NCBI RefSeq assembly: GCF_905220705.1
Contig: NZ_CAJNAT010000005.1
Span: 292,353-356,352, forward strand
Reading direction: 5' to 3'
Source: Paraburkholderia domus
GTDB taxonomy: Bacteria; Pseudomonadota; Gammaproteobacteria; Burkholderiales; Burkholderiaceae
DNA length: 64,000 bases
Part shown: piece by piece, positions 19,477 through 26,981 of the stretch
Numbering within the stretch: the stretch's first letter is position 1
Layout of the letters: the number at the start of each line of letters is the position of its first letter
Made by a program: the position numbers and the translations under genes
Notes under the pieces: model-generated
Seen by the model: the letters and a program-made list of their open reading frames with translations, nothing else
Databases searched by the model: none
What the model was told of the DNA's origin: nothing

Positions 19477-19482
19477 TATAAT
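19477..19482 (+). promoter_or_regulatory. TATAAT -10 box of the secreted Ala/Lys-rich protein gene
   Basis: A perfect TATAAT lies 40 nt upstream of the ATG at 19523, in an AT-rich 110-nt divergent region shared with the toxin-antitoxin operon. No good -35 hexamer is seen at 16-18 nt. Confidence 0.45.
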
Positions 19483-19522
19483 CCCGGCTCGTTATGAAGT
19501 CGAAGATCAGGAGAAGCAGGAG

Positions 19523-20137
19523 ATGTGGGTTCGAGCAGTAGCAACAGCAGTTGCAGTGTGGTGTGTGTCCGGTGCGGCAATGGCAGCGGGTTATGCGGAA
19601 GTGTGGAATCCGCCCGAATCGACCGGGCATACCGCGAAGCACGCAAAGAAAACGACGGGTGCCACCAAGGCCAAGCCTACCGCCGGCGTGAAGGGGGTGT
19701 CGAAGCACGCGGCGAAGGGTCAACATGGCGCGCAGCGGGTCGCGTCGGCGTCGAAGAACGGTGCCAAGCCGGCGGCGCACGGCAGCGTAAAGACGGTCTC
19801 GGCCAGGAATGCTCACCACAGTGGCGTGGTGAAGAGCGCGGGCAAGCCGCAGTCGAAGTCAAAGGCAGCCGTGATGGCGCAGGGTAAAAAGTCTCACGCA
19901 CAAATTGCTCAGGCGAAACCCGCTCAAGGCAGGATCATGCACGCCAACCTGGTTCAAGGCCATACAGCGCATGCCCACGCGGTCAAGGTGGCGGCGAAAA
20001 CCGGCCCGGCCAAACCGGCTGTGGTCCACACGAACGCGCCTGCCAAGGCCTCAAACGTAACGGCGAGTCCCGCTGCGGCCGTAACCGCTAATCCTGCAAT
20101 TGCCAGCAGCGGCTCGTTGCCGCCGATCCTCCACTAA
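19523..20137 (+). CDS. Exported basic Ala/Lys/His-rich low-complexity protein
   Basis: A 204-residue protein of unknown function. MWVRAVATAVAVWCVSGAAM plus AA is a good Sec signal peptide with cleavage near residue 22. The mature part starts YAEVWNPPESTGHTAKHAKK and is then a long stretch rich in Ala, Lys, Gln, His and Val (AKHAAKGQHGAQ, HAQIAQAKPAQ), recalling histone-H1-like or PHA-granule proteins, but no defined domain is visible. I chose 19523 over the upstream in-frame start at 19466 because AGGAG lies 9 nt before it and it begins the signal peptide. It probably acts in the periplasm or envelope. Confidence 0.75.
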   Translation: MWVRAVATAVAVWCVSGAAMAAGYAEVWNPPESTGHTAKHAKKTTGATKAKPTAGVKGVSKHAAKGQHGAQRVASASKNGAKPAAHGSVKTVSARNAHHSGVVKSAGKPQSKSKAAVMAQGKKSHAQIAQAKPAQGRIMHANLVQGHTAHAHAVKVAAKTGPAKPAVVHTNAPAKASNVTASPAAAVTANPAIASSGSLPPILH

Positions 20138-20145
20138 CCTCAGGT

Positions 20146-21069
20146 TCAGGCGGCGCGTTTGCGTTTGACCTTTGCACCCGGCGGACCCAAGGCAGTGCGG
20201 CCGAGTTCGACGATGCGCGCCGAGAGCTTTTCGAGGCGCGGCGACTGGACCTTCCAGGCGTGCCAGTACAACTCGACATCGGTGGGCTGCTTCGGCGCAA
20301 GGTCGATCAGTTCGCCGCGCTCCACGGCATCGCCGAATTCCAGCTCGGGCACCATGCCGTAAGCCAGGCCTCGCTGGATCGCCATATAACGCGGCACCGG
20401 CGCGGGCACGTAATGGCACGGATAAGCTTCCGGCGGCAGGCCGAAGCGCGTCTCGAGAAAGCGCGCCTGCAACGCGTCCTTGCGTGAGGACAGGATCACC
20501 GGCGCGCGCCGCGCGCTTTCACGCGTCAATCCATTCGGAAACCATCGCTCGACGAACGCTGCCGATGCCACCAGCCGGTAGCGCATCGCGCCCAGCCGTT
20601 CGGCGAAACAGCCGCGCATCGGCGCCGGTTCCGTGGTGATGCAGCCGATTGCGAGGCCTGAGGCGAGTAGCGCGTGGGTGTGATCCTGGTCGTCGACGGT
20701 CAGATCGAGCAGCACGTTTTCCTGCAGCAGGATCTCGGAGAGCGCGGGGAAGAACCACGTGGACAGCGTGTCCGCATTCACAGCCGCGACGACGTTCAGC
20801 AATGCTTCGTTGGCGCCCGCGAGATCGCTGGCGAAGTCGTCTTCGAGCAGGGCGGCGCGCCTTAGATATTGCAATAGACGCTGGCCCATCTGCGTCGCGC
20901 GGCACGGGCGCGTGCGCACGATCAGCGGATTGCCCAGGCGCGTTTCGAGTGCCCGCACTCGCTGCGATACTGCCGACGAGGTGATGTTCAGGCGCACGGC
21001 GGCTTGCTCGAAGCTGCCGGTTTCGATGACCGCGCGGACGGCGGCGGTTTGTCGGGGGTCGAGGTCCAC
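20146..21069 (-). CDS. argP: LysR-type regulator, ArgP/IciA family
   Basis: A 307-residue LysR regulator. The N-terminal helix-turn-helix (TGSFEQAAVRLNITSSAVSQ, then RVRALETRLG) and the effector-binding half (TLSTWFFPAL, DDQDHTHALLASGLAIGC, HYVPAPVPRYMAIQRGLAYG) follow ArgP closely. ArgP senses lysine and arginine and activates the argO/lysE exporter. Here no lysE-like gene is adjacent, so its target must lie elsewhere. The C-terminus ends in a basic tail (GAKVKRKRAA). The name is by family resemblance; other roles are possible. Confidence 0.82.
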   Translation of the reverse strand: MDLDPRQTAAVRAVIETGSFEQAAVRLNITSSAVSQRVRALETRLGNPLIVRTRPCRATQMGQRLLQYLRRAALLEDDFASDLAGANEALLNVVAAVNADTLSTWFFPALSEILLQENVLLDLTVDDQDHTHALLASGLAIGCITTEPAPMRGCFAERLGAMRYRLVASAAFVERWFPNGLTRESARRAPVILSSRKDALQARFLETRFGLPPEAYPCHYVPAPVPRYMAIQRGLAYGMVPELEFGDAVERGELIDLAPKQPTDVELYWHAWKVQSPRLEKLSARIVELGRTALGPPGAKVKRKRAA

Positions 21070-21159
21070 TGATCTACTTTTAAATGAAATGGTTAGTTTT
21101 TCAGCTTAAGCGAAAGCCGGCGAACCTTATGCACGGTTTAGGGTGAGAAGTTGTTTTTT

Positions 21160-22011
21160 TCATTGCGTTGCCAACCCATTCGTCACCAACCGCAACGTCT
21201 CCACCGACCGCTTATCCCTCACCCGTGAATGCAAGGTCACACGTGATTCCGGCAGCGGCGGCAAACCCAACCGGGCGCCGACGTCGATCAATCCACGCGG
21301 CGCCACTCTGCGCGCCAGCGGCGACACCGCCAGACCGGCTGCAACCGCGGCGCCAACCGCAGCCACACCGCCGCCGACGAACACTTCCTGCCATGCAACC
21401 CCAGCCTCATTCAGCGTATGCAGCGCGACATCGCGCACATTGCACGGCGGACTCAGCAACGCGAGCGCCAGTGGTTCGCCGACGCGCGGCAGCCATTCCG
21501 GTGTCGCAAGCCAGCCAAGCGGCTCGCTGAACAGCGCCTGTGCGTCGTCACGTGGCGGCTCATCGGCGCCATAGCGAACGATCACCGCGTCAAGGCGCCG
21601 TTCATCGAACTGCGCGAGCAGCGCTGCCGACGTGCCCAGATGCAATTCGACGACCAGACCCGGATCGTGCGCGTTGAGCCGCGCGAGCAATTGCGGCAAG
21701 TTCGTTCCCGCGACATGCTCGCTCAGCCCCAAGGTGAGCCGCCGATGCTCCACTGAGAGCGAACCCAGCGCCCGCTCATGCGCGTTCAGCAGATCGCGGG
21801 CCGCGCCAAGGAACGCGTTGCCGTCCGCGGAAAGACGCACGACGCGTGGCGTGCGCTCCATCAACTGCTTGCCGAGGTGCGCCTCCAGCCGCTTCAGCTT
21901 CAGGCTGACGGCCGATTGTGTGGTGTCGAGCGCGTCGGCGGCCCGCGTGAAGCTGTGCAGATCGGCGACCAGTACGAAGGCGCGCACCGCGTCGAGATCG
22001 AGGACTTTCAT
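21160..22011 (-). CDS. LysR-type regulator, probable controller of the adjacent tautomerase gene
   Basis: A 283-residue LysR regulator with an N-terminal helix-turn-helix (HSFTRAADALDTTQSAVSLK, then LKRLEAHLGKQL) and a substrate-binding-like domain. An in-frame upstream start (22053) exists, but MKVLDLDAVRAFVLVADLHS is the canonical LysR N-terminus. It diverges from the tautomerase gene with 100 nt between the start codons. An ATTTCA-N12-TGAAAT repeat covers its own start codon, as expected for a self-regulating LysR gene. Control of the tautomerase is inferred from arrangement only. Confidence 0.87.
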   Translation of the reverse strand: MKVLDLDAVRAFVLVADLHSFTRAADALDTTQSAVSLKLKRLEAHLGKQLMERTPRVVRLSADGNAFLGAARDLLNAHERALGSLSVEHRRLTLGLSEHVAGTNLPQLLARLNAHDPGLVVELHLGTSAALLAQFDERRLDAVIVRYGADEPPRDDAQALFSEPLGWLATPEWLPRVGEPLALALLSPPCNVRDVALHTLNEAGVAWQEVFVGGGVAAVGAAVAAGLAVSPLARRVAPRGLIDVGARLGLPPLPESRVTLHSRVRDKRSVETLRLVTNGLATQ

Positions 22012-22033
22012 TTCAGTTGAATATAGATGAAAT
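22010..22033. promoter_or_regulatory. Putative LysR operator in the LysR/tautomerase divergent region
   Basis: The inverted repeat ATTTCA (22010-22015) and TGAAAT (22028-22033) has a 12-nt AT-rich spacer and overlaps the LysR start codon. Spacing and location suit autoregulation; binding is not shown. Confidence 0.45.
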
Positions 22034-22111
22034 AGCCGGTGATGGCTGTTCATTATGACTGAGCGCGCCTAAGCTGTGTTTACCCAATCACGGCAACCAA
22101 GGAGTTTCATC

Positions 22112-22495
22112 ATGCCGCTCACACGAATCGCATTGCGCGCCGGCAAGCCGGCGGAATACCGGAAGGCACTGACGGACAGTATTCAGCGTTCGCTGGTGGA
22201 CACGTGCAATGTGCCGAAAGACGACATCTTCATGCTTATCACCGAGCACGAAGCCGGCAATTTTGTGTACGACAAGCAGTATCTGAACATCGAACGTAGC
22301 GACGATCTCGTGGTGATTCAGATCACGTTCAACAACACGCGCACGCTCGAACAAAAGAAGGCGCTGTACAAGCGCATGGCGGACGAACTGGCGGAGTCGC
22401 CGGGACTGCGACGAGAGGATGTGTTCATCAATCTCGTCGAAGTGCTGAAGGAAAACTGGTCGTTCGGAAATGGGATCGCGCAGTACGCGGTTTGA
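22112..22495 (+). CDS. Tautomerase family protein
   Basis: A 127-residue 4-oxalocrotonate-tautomerase-superfamily protein. The start MPLTRIALRAGK leaves Pro-1 as the N-terminal residue after Met removal, the catalytic base of the family, and AAGGAG lies 8 nt before the ATG; the upstream in-frame start at 22076 would bury that proline, so it is rejected. The length and the stretch DDIFMLITEHEAGNFVYDKQ fit the longer Tautomerase_2-type proteins. The substrate is unknown; the neighbouring LysR gene suggests an inducible catabolic or stress role. Confidence 0.88.
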   Translation: MPLTRIALRAGKPAEYRKALTDSIQRSLVDTCNVPKDDIFMLITEHEAGNFVYDKQYLNIERSDDLVVIQITFNNTRTLEQKKALYKRMADELAESPGLRREDVFINLVEVLKENWSFGNGIAQYAV

Positions 22496-22665
22496 GTGAC
22501 TGACACACCCGGCGGCCTGCGTTTTTTTTGCGGCAGATCGGAATGCGCAGGGCCATGCATGGGGTCGCCGAAGCTTGCGGCGCGCCGCGCGCGCGGCCGT
22601 TACGGGGCACTGTATCGCTATAATGGTTCGCTGTCCTTTCCTAACCCACCGACCCTCCTGCCGCC

Positions 22666-23502
22666 ATGACATCCGACCGCATCGATCCGTCCCACGAAGC
22701 CCTCGAACTCGGCGGCTCCGTCTGGTTTCAGGCCGGCGCGCAAACGCTCGGCGGTGCGTCGCGGATCGCGCTGCTCGCGGCGATCGGCGAGACCGGTTCG
22801 ATCACCAGTGCGGCGAAAGCCGTCGGCATGAGCTACAAAGGCGCGTGGGACGCCGTCGACACCATGAACAACCTCGCCGGCGAGCCGCTCGTCGTGCGCT
22901 CGACGGGCGGCAAAGGCGGTGGCGGCACGACGCTCACGCCGCGCGCGGTGAAATTGATCGAGACATTTCGAGCGGTCGAACGCGAGCATCGGCGTTTTCT
23001 CGAACGCGCGGGTGCGGCGATCGAAGGCTTTGCGACGGATTGGGATCTGATCGGCCGCATCGGCGTGAAAACGAGCGCGCGCAATCAGCTTTATGGAACG
23101 GTGTCGGCAATCACGCGCGGCACGATCAACGATGAAGTGTCGCTGGCGCTGCCGGGTGGTCATACGATCGTCGCGGTCGTCACGCATGAAAGCACTGAGA
23201 CGTTGGGGCTCGCGGCGGGGGCGGCGGCGTTTGCGTTGATCAAGGCGTCGTGGGTGGTGCTGCTCGTGGAGGATGAAAGTGGCACGCCGCTGAAGCTCTC
23301 GGCGCGTAATCAGTTGCGCGGCACGGTGCAGAGCGTGAAGCGCGGGGCGGTCAACGCGGAGGTGTCGTTGGTGCTGGAAGGCGGTTCGGTGATTACCGCG
23401 GTCGTCACGAATCAAAGCGTCGATACGCTCGGCCTTGTGGAGGGTGGGACCGCGGTCGCGGTATTCAAGGCGTCGAGCGTGATTCTTGGCGTGAAGGATT
23501 GA
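22666..23502 (+). CDS. modE: Molybdate-responsive regulator ModE
   Basis: A 278-residue ModE: an N-terminal winged helix (RIALLAAIGETGSITSAAKA, then VGMSYKGAWDAVDTMNNLAG) and two C-terminal Mop/TOBE repeats (SARNQLYGTVSAITRGTIND and SARNQLRGTVQSVKRGAVNA) that bind molybdate. With molybdate bound, ModE dimers repress the modABC transporter, which lies just downstream on the opposite strand. The two Mop repeats are clearly homologous and the protein is full length. A ModE-like box occurs upstream of modA. Confidence 0.95.
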   Translation: MTSDRIDPSHEALELGGSVWFQAGAQTLGGASRIALLAAIGETGSITSAAKAVGMSYKGAWDAVDTMNNLAGEPLVVRSTGGKGGGGTTLTPRAVKLIETFRAVEREHRRFLERAGAAIEGFATDWDLIGRIGVKTSARNQLYGTVSAITRGTINDEVSLALPGGHTIVAVVTHESTETLGLAAGAAAFALIKASWVVLLVEDESGTPLKLSARNQLRGTVQSVKRGAVNAEVSLVLEGGSVITAVVTNQSVDTLGLVEGGTAVAVFKASSVILGVKD

Positions 23503-23584
23503 GTACTTCACGGCTATAGGGCTGCGCGAACCGGGGCTGTGAAGGTTCTGAAGGTTCTGAGGGCCCTGAAGACGCGCGTTGACG

Positions 23585-24286
23585 TTAAGGCACGCTGCGC
23601 TCGTACCCGGCAAACGGATGGTTCTCGCGCACACAACCATCGCTGACTTGCACAACCTGATCACCGAACACGGCAACATCGTCGGGATCGTGCGTGATCA
23701 ACACCATCGGAATATCGAGCCGCGTTTGCAGGTCCGACAGCTCGCGCCGCATACGCTCACGCAGCGCGCTATCGAGCGCGGAAAACGGCTCGTCCAGCAA
23801 CAGCAACTGAGGTTGTGCGACCAGCGCCCGCGCCAGCGCCACGCGCTGCTTCTGTCCGCCCGAAAGCTGCGCCGGATGATTACCCGCCACGCTTTTCAAC
23901 TCGAGCGCATCGAGCCAATAATCGACTTGCGGGTGCGAGATCCGCGCGCGCGGATTGAGCCAACCCTGCTGCAAGCCGAAGCCGATGTTCTGCCGCACGT
24001 TCAGATGTGGGAACAGCGCGTAGTCCTGAAACAGATACGCAATCTTGCGTGCCTGCGGCTTCAGATCGACGCCGCGCGCGCTGTCGAATAAAGCGTTGCC
24101 GTGGAGCGTAACAGTCCCTTCGTCAGGGCGAAGCAAGCCGGCGACGGCCTGTAGCGTCAAACTCTTTCCCGCCCCGGACGGCCCGAACAGCACGACGCGC
24201 TGCGTGGTCGCCTTGAACGCGACGTCGAGCGTGAAACGGCGCTCGGCGCTCTCGAAGGTCTTGCGGATGTCAACAGCGAGCGGCAT
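23585..24286 (-). CDS. modC: Molybdate ABC transporter ATP-binding protein ModC (short form, no TOBE domain)
   Basis: A 233-residue ABC ATPase with Walker A (GPSGAGKS), Q-loop (LFQDYALFPHL), signature LSGGQKQRVALARAL, Walker B (LLLLDEPFSALD) and switch His (LITHD). It energises molybdate uptake through ModB. Typical ModC is about 350 residues with a C-terminal TOBE domain that binds molybdate; this one stops after the ATPase core. The start is 1 nt after the modB stop read in the shifted frame, a normal operon junction, which supports the view that the shifted modB end is the original one. Confidence 0.9.
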   Translation of the reverse strand: MPLAVDIRKTFESAERRFTLDVAFKATTQRVVLFGPSGAGKSLTLQAVAGLLRPDEGTVTLHGNALFDSARGVDLKPQARKIAYLFQDYALFPHLNVRQNIGFGLQQGWLNPRARISHPQVDYWLDALELKSVAGNHPAQLSGGQKQRVALARALVAQPQLLLLDEPFSALDSALRERMRRELSDLQTRLDIPMVLITHDPDDVAVFGDQVVQVSDGCVRENHPFAGYERSVP

Positions 24287-24287
24287 A

Positions 24288-24961
24288 TCAGCGGGACGTC
24301 AAAAGCGTGTGCTGCGGCACCAGACGGCCCGCGAGCAACAGGATCACGACACACGTCACGGAAGTCACGAGCACGAGAAAATTGGCGTGCTGTCGTCGCC
24401 GGCCTGCACGGCTGAATAGACCGCGACCGAGAGCGTCTGCGTGCGTCCTGGCAAGTTGCCCGCGATCATCAGCGTCGCGCCGAATTCGCCGAGCGCCCGC
24501 GCAAACGCCAACAATCCGCCGGCGAGAATACCGCGCGCGGCGAGCGGCAGCGTCACGCGAAAGAAGATGGCTGTCTCGCTGACGCCAAGCGTGCGCGCGG
24601 CCCGTTCGAGCTGTGGATCGACCGCTTCGAAAGCGGCGCGCGCCGACTTCAGCACGAGCGGAAACGCCACCACCGTCGAGGCGATCACCGCGCCCTGCCA
24701 GGTGAACACCAACTGGATATCGAGGCGATCGAGCCACGCGCCGATCACGCCGCGCCGTCCTAACAACACGAGCAGGTAGTAGCCAAGCACGGTGGGCGGC
24801 ATCACGAGTGGCAATGTGAGCAGCGAATCGATCAGGTCGCGCGCGCCCGAGCGCCAGCGCGACAAGCCGAAGCCGGCCGCGACGCCGAACACCAGATTGA
24901 GCGCGGTGGCCCAGCCCGCTACTTTCAGCGACAGCAGGAGCGGAATCCAGGCCTGTTGCAT
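24288..24961 (-). pseudogene. modB: Molybdate ABC transporter permease ModB, frameshifted near its end
   Basis: ModB is the inner-membrane permease of the molybdate importer. From 24961 the frame encodes MQQAWIPLLLSLKVAGWATA and a normal permease with the EAA-loop region (LERAARTLGVSETAIFFRVT), but it ends as GDDSTPIFSCS at 24365, before the last helix. The next frame supplies the missing end, HANFLVLVTSVTCVVILLLA followed by GRLVPQHTLLTSR, ending at 24288, 1 nt before modC. One missing base (a G in the ACG-CCAATTTT region, about 24379-24384) restores a continuous 224-residue protein. Either a sequencing error or a real mutation costing the last membrane helix. It starts 18 nt after modA. Confidence 0.85.
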
Positions 24962-24979
24962 GAGCGTGCAGTACCTAAG

Positions 24980-25753
24980 TTAATGTGCGGGCTTGAAGCC
25001 GTACTTCGCGAGCACGGCCTGGCCGGCCGGCGACAGCACGAAGTTCATGAAGGCTTGCGCGTCGGCCGCGTGACGGCTGCCTTCGACTTGCGCGATCGGA
25101 TAGGTAATCGGCGTTTGCGTCGGCACGTTCATCGCGACCTTGACTTTGTCCGGCATGACCGCGGCGTCGGTGCTGAATACGAAGCCGGCGTCGACTTCAC
25201 CGCGCGACACGTAGTCCAGGCTCTGGCGTACGTTCGATGCCAGAACGGCCTTCGCGTTGACCGCGTCCCACACGCCCGCGGCTTGCAGCGCGCCTTGCGC
25301 ATAGCGGCCAATCGGTACCGAAGCCGGGTCGCCGTAGGCCACACGCTTCACATTCGCCGACGCCAGATCGTTCAGCGAGGCCGGCGCGAAATGGCTGTCA
25401 GCCGGCACGATCAGCACCAGCGAATTGGCGGCGAAGTCGCGGCGCGTGGCCGGAACGATGACTTTTTCCGCGGCGCCCTTGTCCATCGCTTTTTGATCAG
25501 CGGAGGCGAACACGTCGGCGGGCGCACCCTTGGCGATTTGCTGCATCAGCACGTCGGACGCGCCGAAGTTCAGCAGCACCTTGGTGCCAGGATGCTGCTG
25601 TTCGAAGACTTCGCTCACCGCTTTGAACGCGTTGGTCAGGCTGGCGGCGGCGGAAACCACCAGTTCGTCGGCACGTGCGTTGACGCTGACGACAACGGAG
25701 ACGGCGCTGGCGATGAACAGCGCATGTTTCACAAGGCGGCGGGACAGTGTCAT
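24980..25753 (-). CDS. modA: Molybdate-binding periplasmic protein ModA
   Basis: A 257-residue periplasmic solute-binding protein. The signal peptide MTLSRRLVKHALFIASAVSV ends near ARADE (about residue 28). Family motifs SAAASLTNAF, LNFGASDVLMQQIAKGAPAD and FASADQKAMD hold the residues that bind MoO4; YVSRGEVDAGFVFSTDA is also typical. It is first of the modABC operon, with a ModE-like box about 50-75 nt upstream of the ATG, so it should be repressed when molybdate is plentiful. Confidence 0.95.
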   Translation of the reverse strand: MTLSRRLVKHALFIASAVSVVVSVNARADELVVSAAASLTNAFKAVSEVFEQQHPGTKVLLNFGASDVLMQQIAKGAPADVFASADQKAMDKGAAEKVIVPATRRDFAANSLVLIVPADSHFAPASLNDLASANVKRVAYGDPASVPIGRYAQGALQAAGVWDAVNAKAVLASNVRQSLDYVSRGEVDAGFVFSTDAAVMPDKVKVAMNVPTQTPITYPIAQVEGSRHAADAQAFMNFVLSPAGQAVLAKYGFKPAH

Positions 25754-25800
25754 GAGGTCTTGAATGTCCGGTGTGAGCCGGAACGGCGGGTTAAAACGCT

Positions 25801-25828
25801 ATCGTAGTATATGAAAGGTTATAACGAT
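25801..25828 (-). promoter_or_regulatory. ModE-binding site upstream of modABC
   Basis: On the minus strand ATCGTTATA, 8 nt, then TATACTACGAT. The two arms closely match the known E. coli ModE operator halves (ATCGYTATATA / TATATARCGAT), and modE lies at the other end of the locus. Confidence 0.75.
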
Positions 25829-25922
25829 ACCCATGACGATTATTCAGTTGCGCGCATAGAGTGGCGCGCGGATCGGCGGACGTGGACTTCGGTTGCCGGA
25901 CGAGCAATCGGTTGAGTTTGCT

Positions 25923-26624
25923 TCAGACGTCCGGCGAGTGAGGCGGCGTAAGCGTGTTGAGCGTCTGCGACAGCGGCGCCGTGGCGGGGCGTACATCACG
26001 CACGGCCTTCCACTTGGCGCGGATGAACGGCCTGTCGTGACCGGACACCTTTAACGCGATATGCGTGACCCAGCGTTGCGTCGGCACGTGCACGCCGTGC
26101 ATCAGCACCGCGAGGACCATCAGACTCGCGGTGACGGGCAAGGCCGACAACCGGCCCGGCTGGAGATTCCACGCCATGCGCACGAAGACCAGCGCCGCCA
26201 GCGCGCCGACCAGGCAGCCAGTGACAGCTTCAGACGGCGAGTGAGCGCTCAGCACGACGCGCGACAAACCGACCGCGATGCCCGCGGCCAGGCCCAGTAA
26301 GACGCCAAGCAGACGAATCGCCGGACGCGCCGGCAGCAACATCAGGAACAGCACGACCGGATAGACGGCAGTAGACAGCATGGCGTGACCGCTGACGCCG
26401 GTGAAATCCAGTTCGCGCACGCCGACGCCCCAGCCGAGGAAGGCCAGCTTGGTTACGGTCACAATGCCGATGGCCGCGCCAAGCAGCAGCAACCAGCCCG
26501 CTGCCATGCGCCACGTGTAGCCGATCGCCAGCCAAAGTGCAATGGCGAACGCGAGCGGCAGCGTCATGCCGGCGCCGCCGAGGCTGGTGATCGAGTACCA
26601 CAGATGGACAGGTAAATCGGGCAT
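25923..26624 (-). CDS. PAP2-superfamily membrane phosphatase-like protein
   Basis: A 233-residue membrane protein with about six hydrophobic segments. Two of the three PAP2 signature parts are visible: GVSGHAMLSTAVYP (the SGH motif) and GLSRVVLSAHSPSEAVTGCL (SRxxxxxHxxxE). The first motif, KxxxxxxRP, is not recognisable, so activity on lipid phosphates such as undecaprenyl pyrophosphate or phosphatidic acid is uncertain. The hydrophilic C-terminus (RAKWKAVRDVRPATAPLSQT) is probably cytoplasmic. It is monocistronic. Confidence 0.8.
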   Translation of the reverse strand: MPDLPVHLWYSITSLGGAGMTLPLAFAIALWLAIGYTWRMAAGWLLLLGAAIGIVTVTKLAFLGWGVGVRELDFTGVSGHAMLSTAVYPVVLFLMLLPARPAIRLLGVLLGLAAGIAVGLSRVVLSAHSPSEAVTGCLVGALAALVFVRMAWNLQPGRLSALPVTASLMVLAVLMHGVHVPTQRWVTHIALKVSGHDRPFIRAKWKAVRDVRPATAPLSQTLNTLTPPHSPDV

Positions 26625-26981
26625 GGCAAAAGCGCGACCAAGGCCGCGTAGAATCGGGTTGGTAATGGTTTAACGCGCGAGCGGCGAGAATCGCCGACGC
26701 CGCAAAGACGTGTACCGAAATTATTTACTCGTCAGTATAGACGGGTGCTTCGGGCCAGGCTCGCCACGCGCCAGGCTTTTTGTGACGGGACGTTGGCTGG
26801 CGAACAAGCCTTGCAATCGTTTGACGTTGTTGCTGCTACAAGGTTCGCCGGGCGGAAAATTCGGCGCTCGGCAGCGGTTAAGGCCTCCAGCATCGCATGA
26901 GGATTGGTGTTATTGTGCATTGCACAACAAAGCGTCGTTCTATCGAACGGCACCTGTCCCTTTTTGCGAGGTTATCCGCCG
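26625..26981. other. Divergent region between PAP2 gene and PHB-depolymerase-like gene
   Basis: This 357-nt gap holds promoters for both neighbours. The only clear element is the palindrome at 26913-26927. Small open frames have no start signals or recognisable domains and are not called. Confidence 0.55.
26913..26927. promoter_or_regulatory. Perfect palindrome upstream of the esterase gene (PhaR-like operator?)
   Basis: TTGTGCA-T-TGCACAA, 55 nt upstream of the esterase ATG. The TGCA-rich form resembles binding sites of the PHB regulator PhaR in Burkholderiales, which would suit a PHB-depolymerase-like gene. The link to PhaR is inference from memory of the motif style. Confidence 0.5.

Noticed and set aside
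23515..23580. CRISPR-like or tandem repeat (GAAGGTTCT copies) after modE
   Set aside because: Only about two short copies; no array, no spacers.
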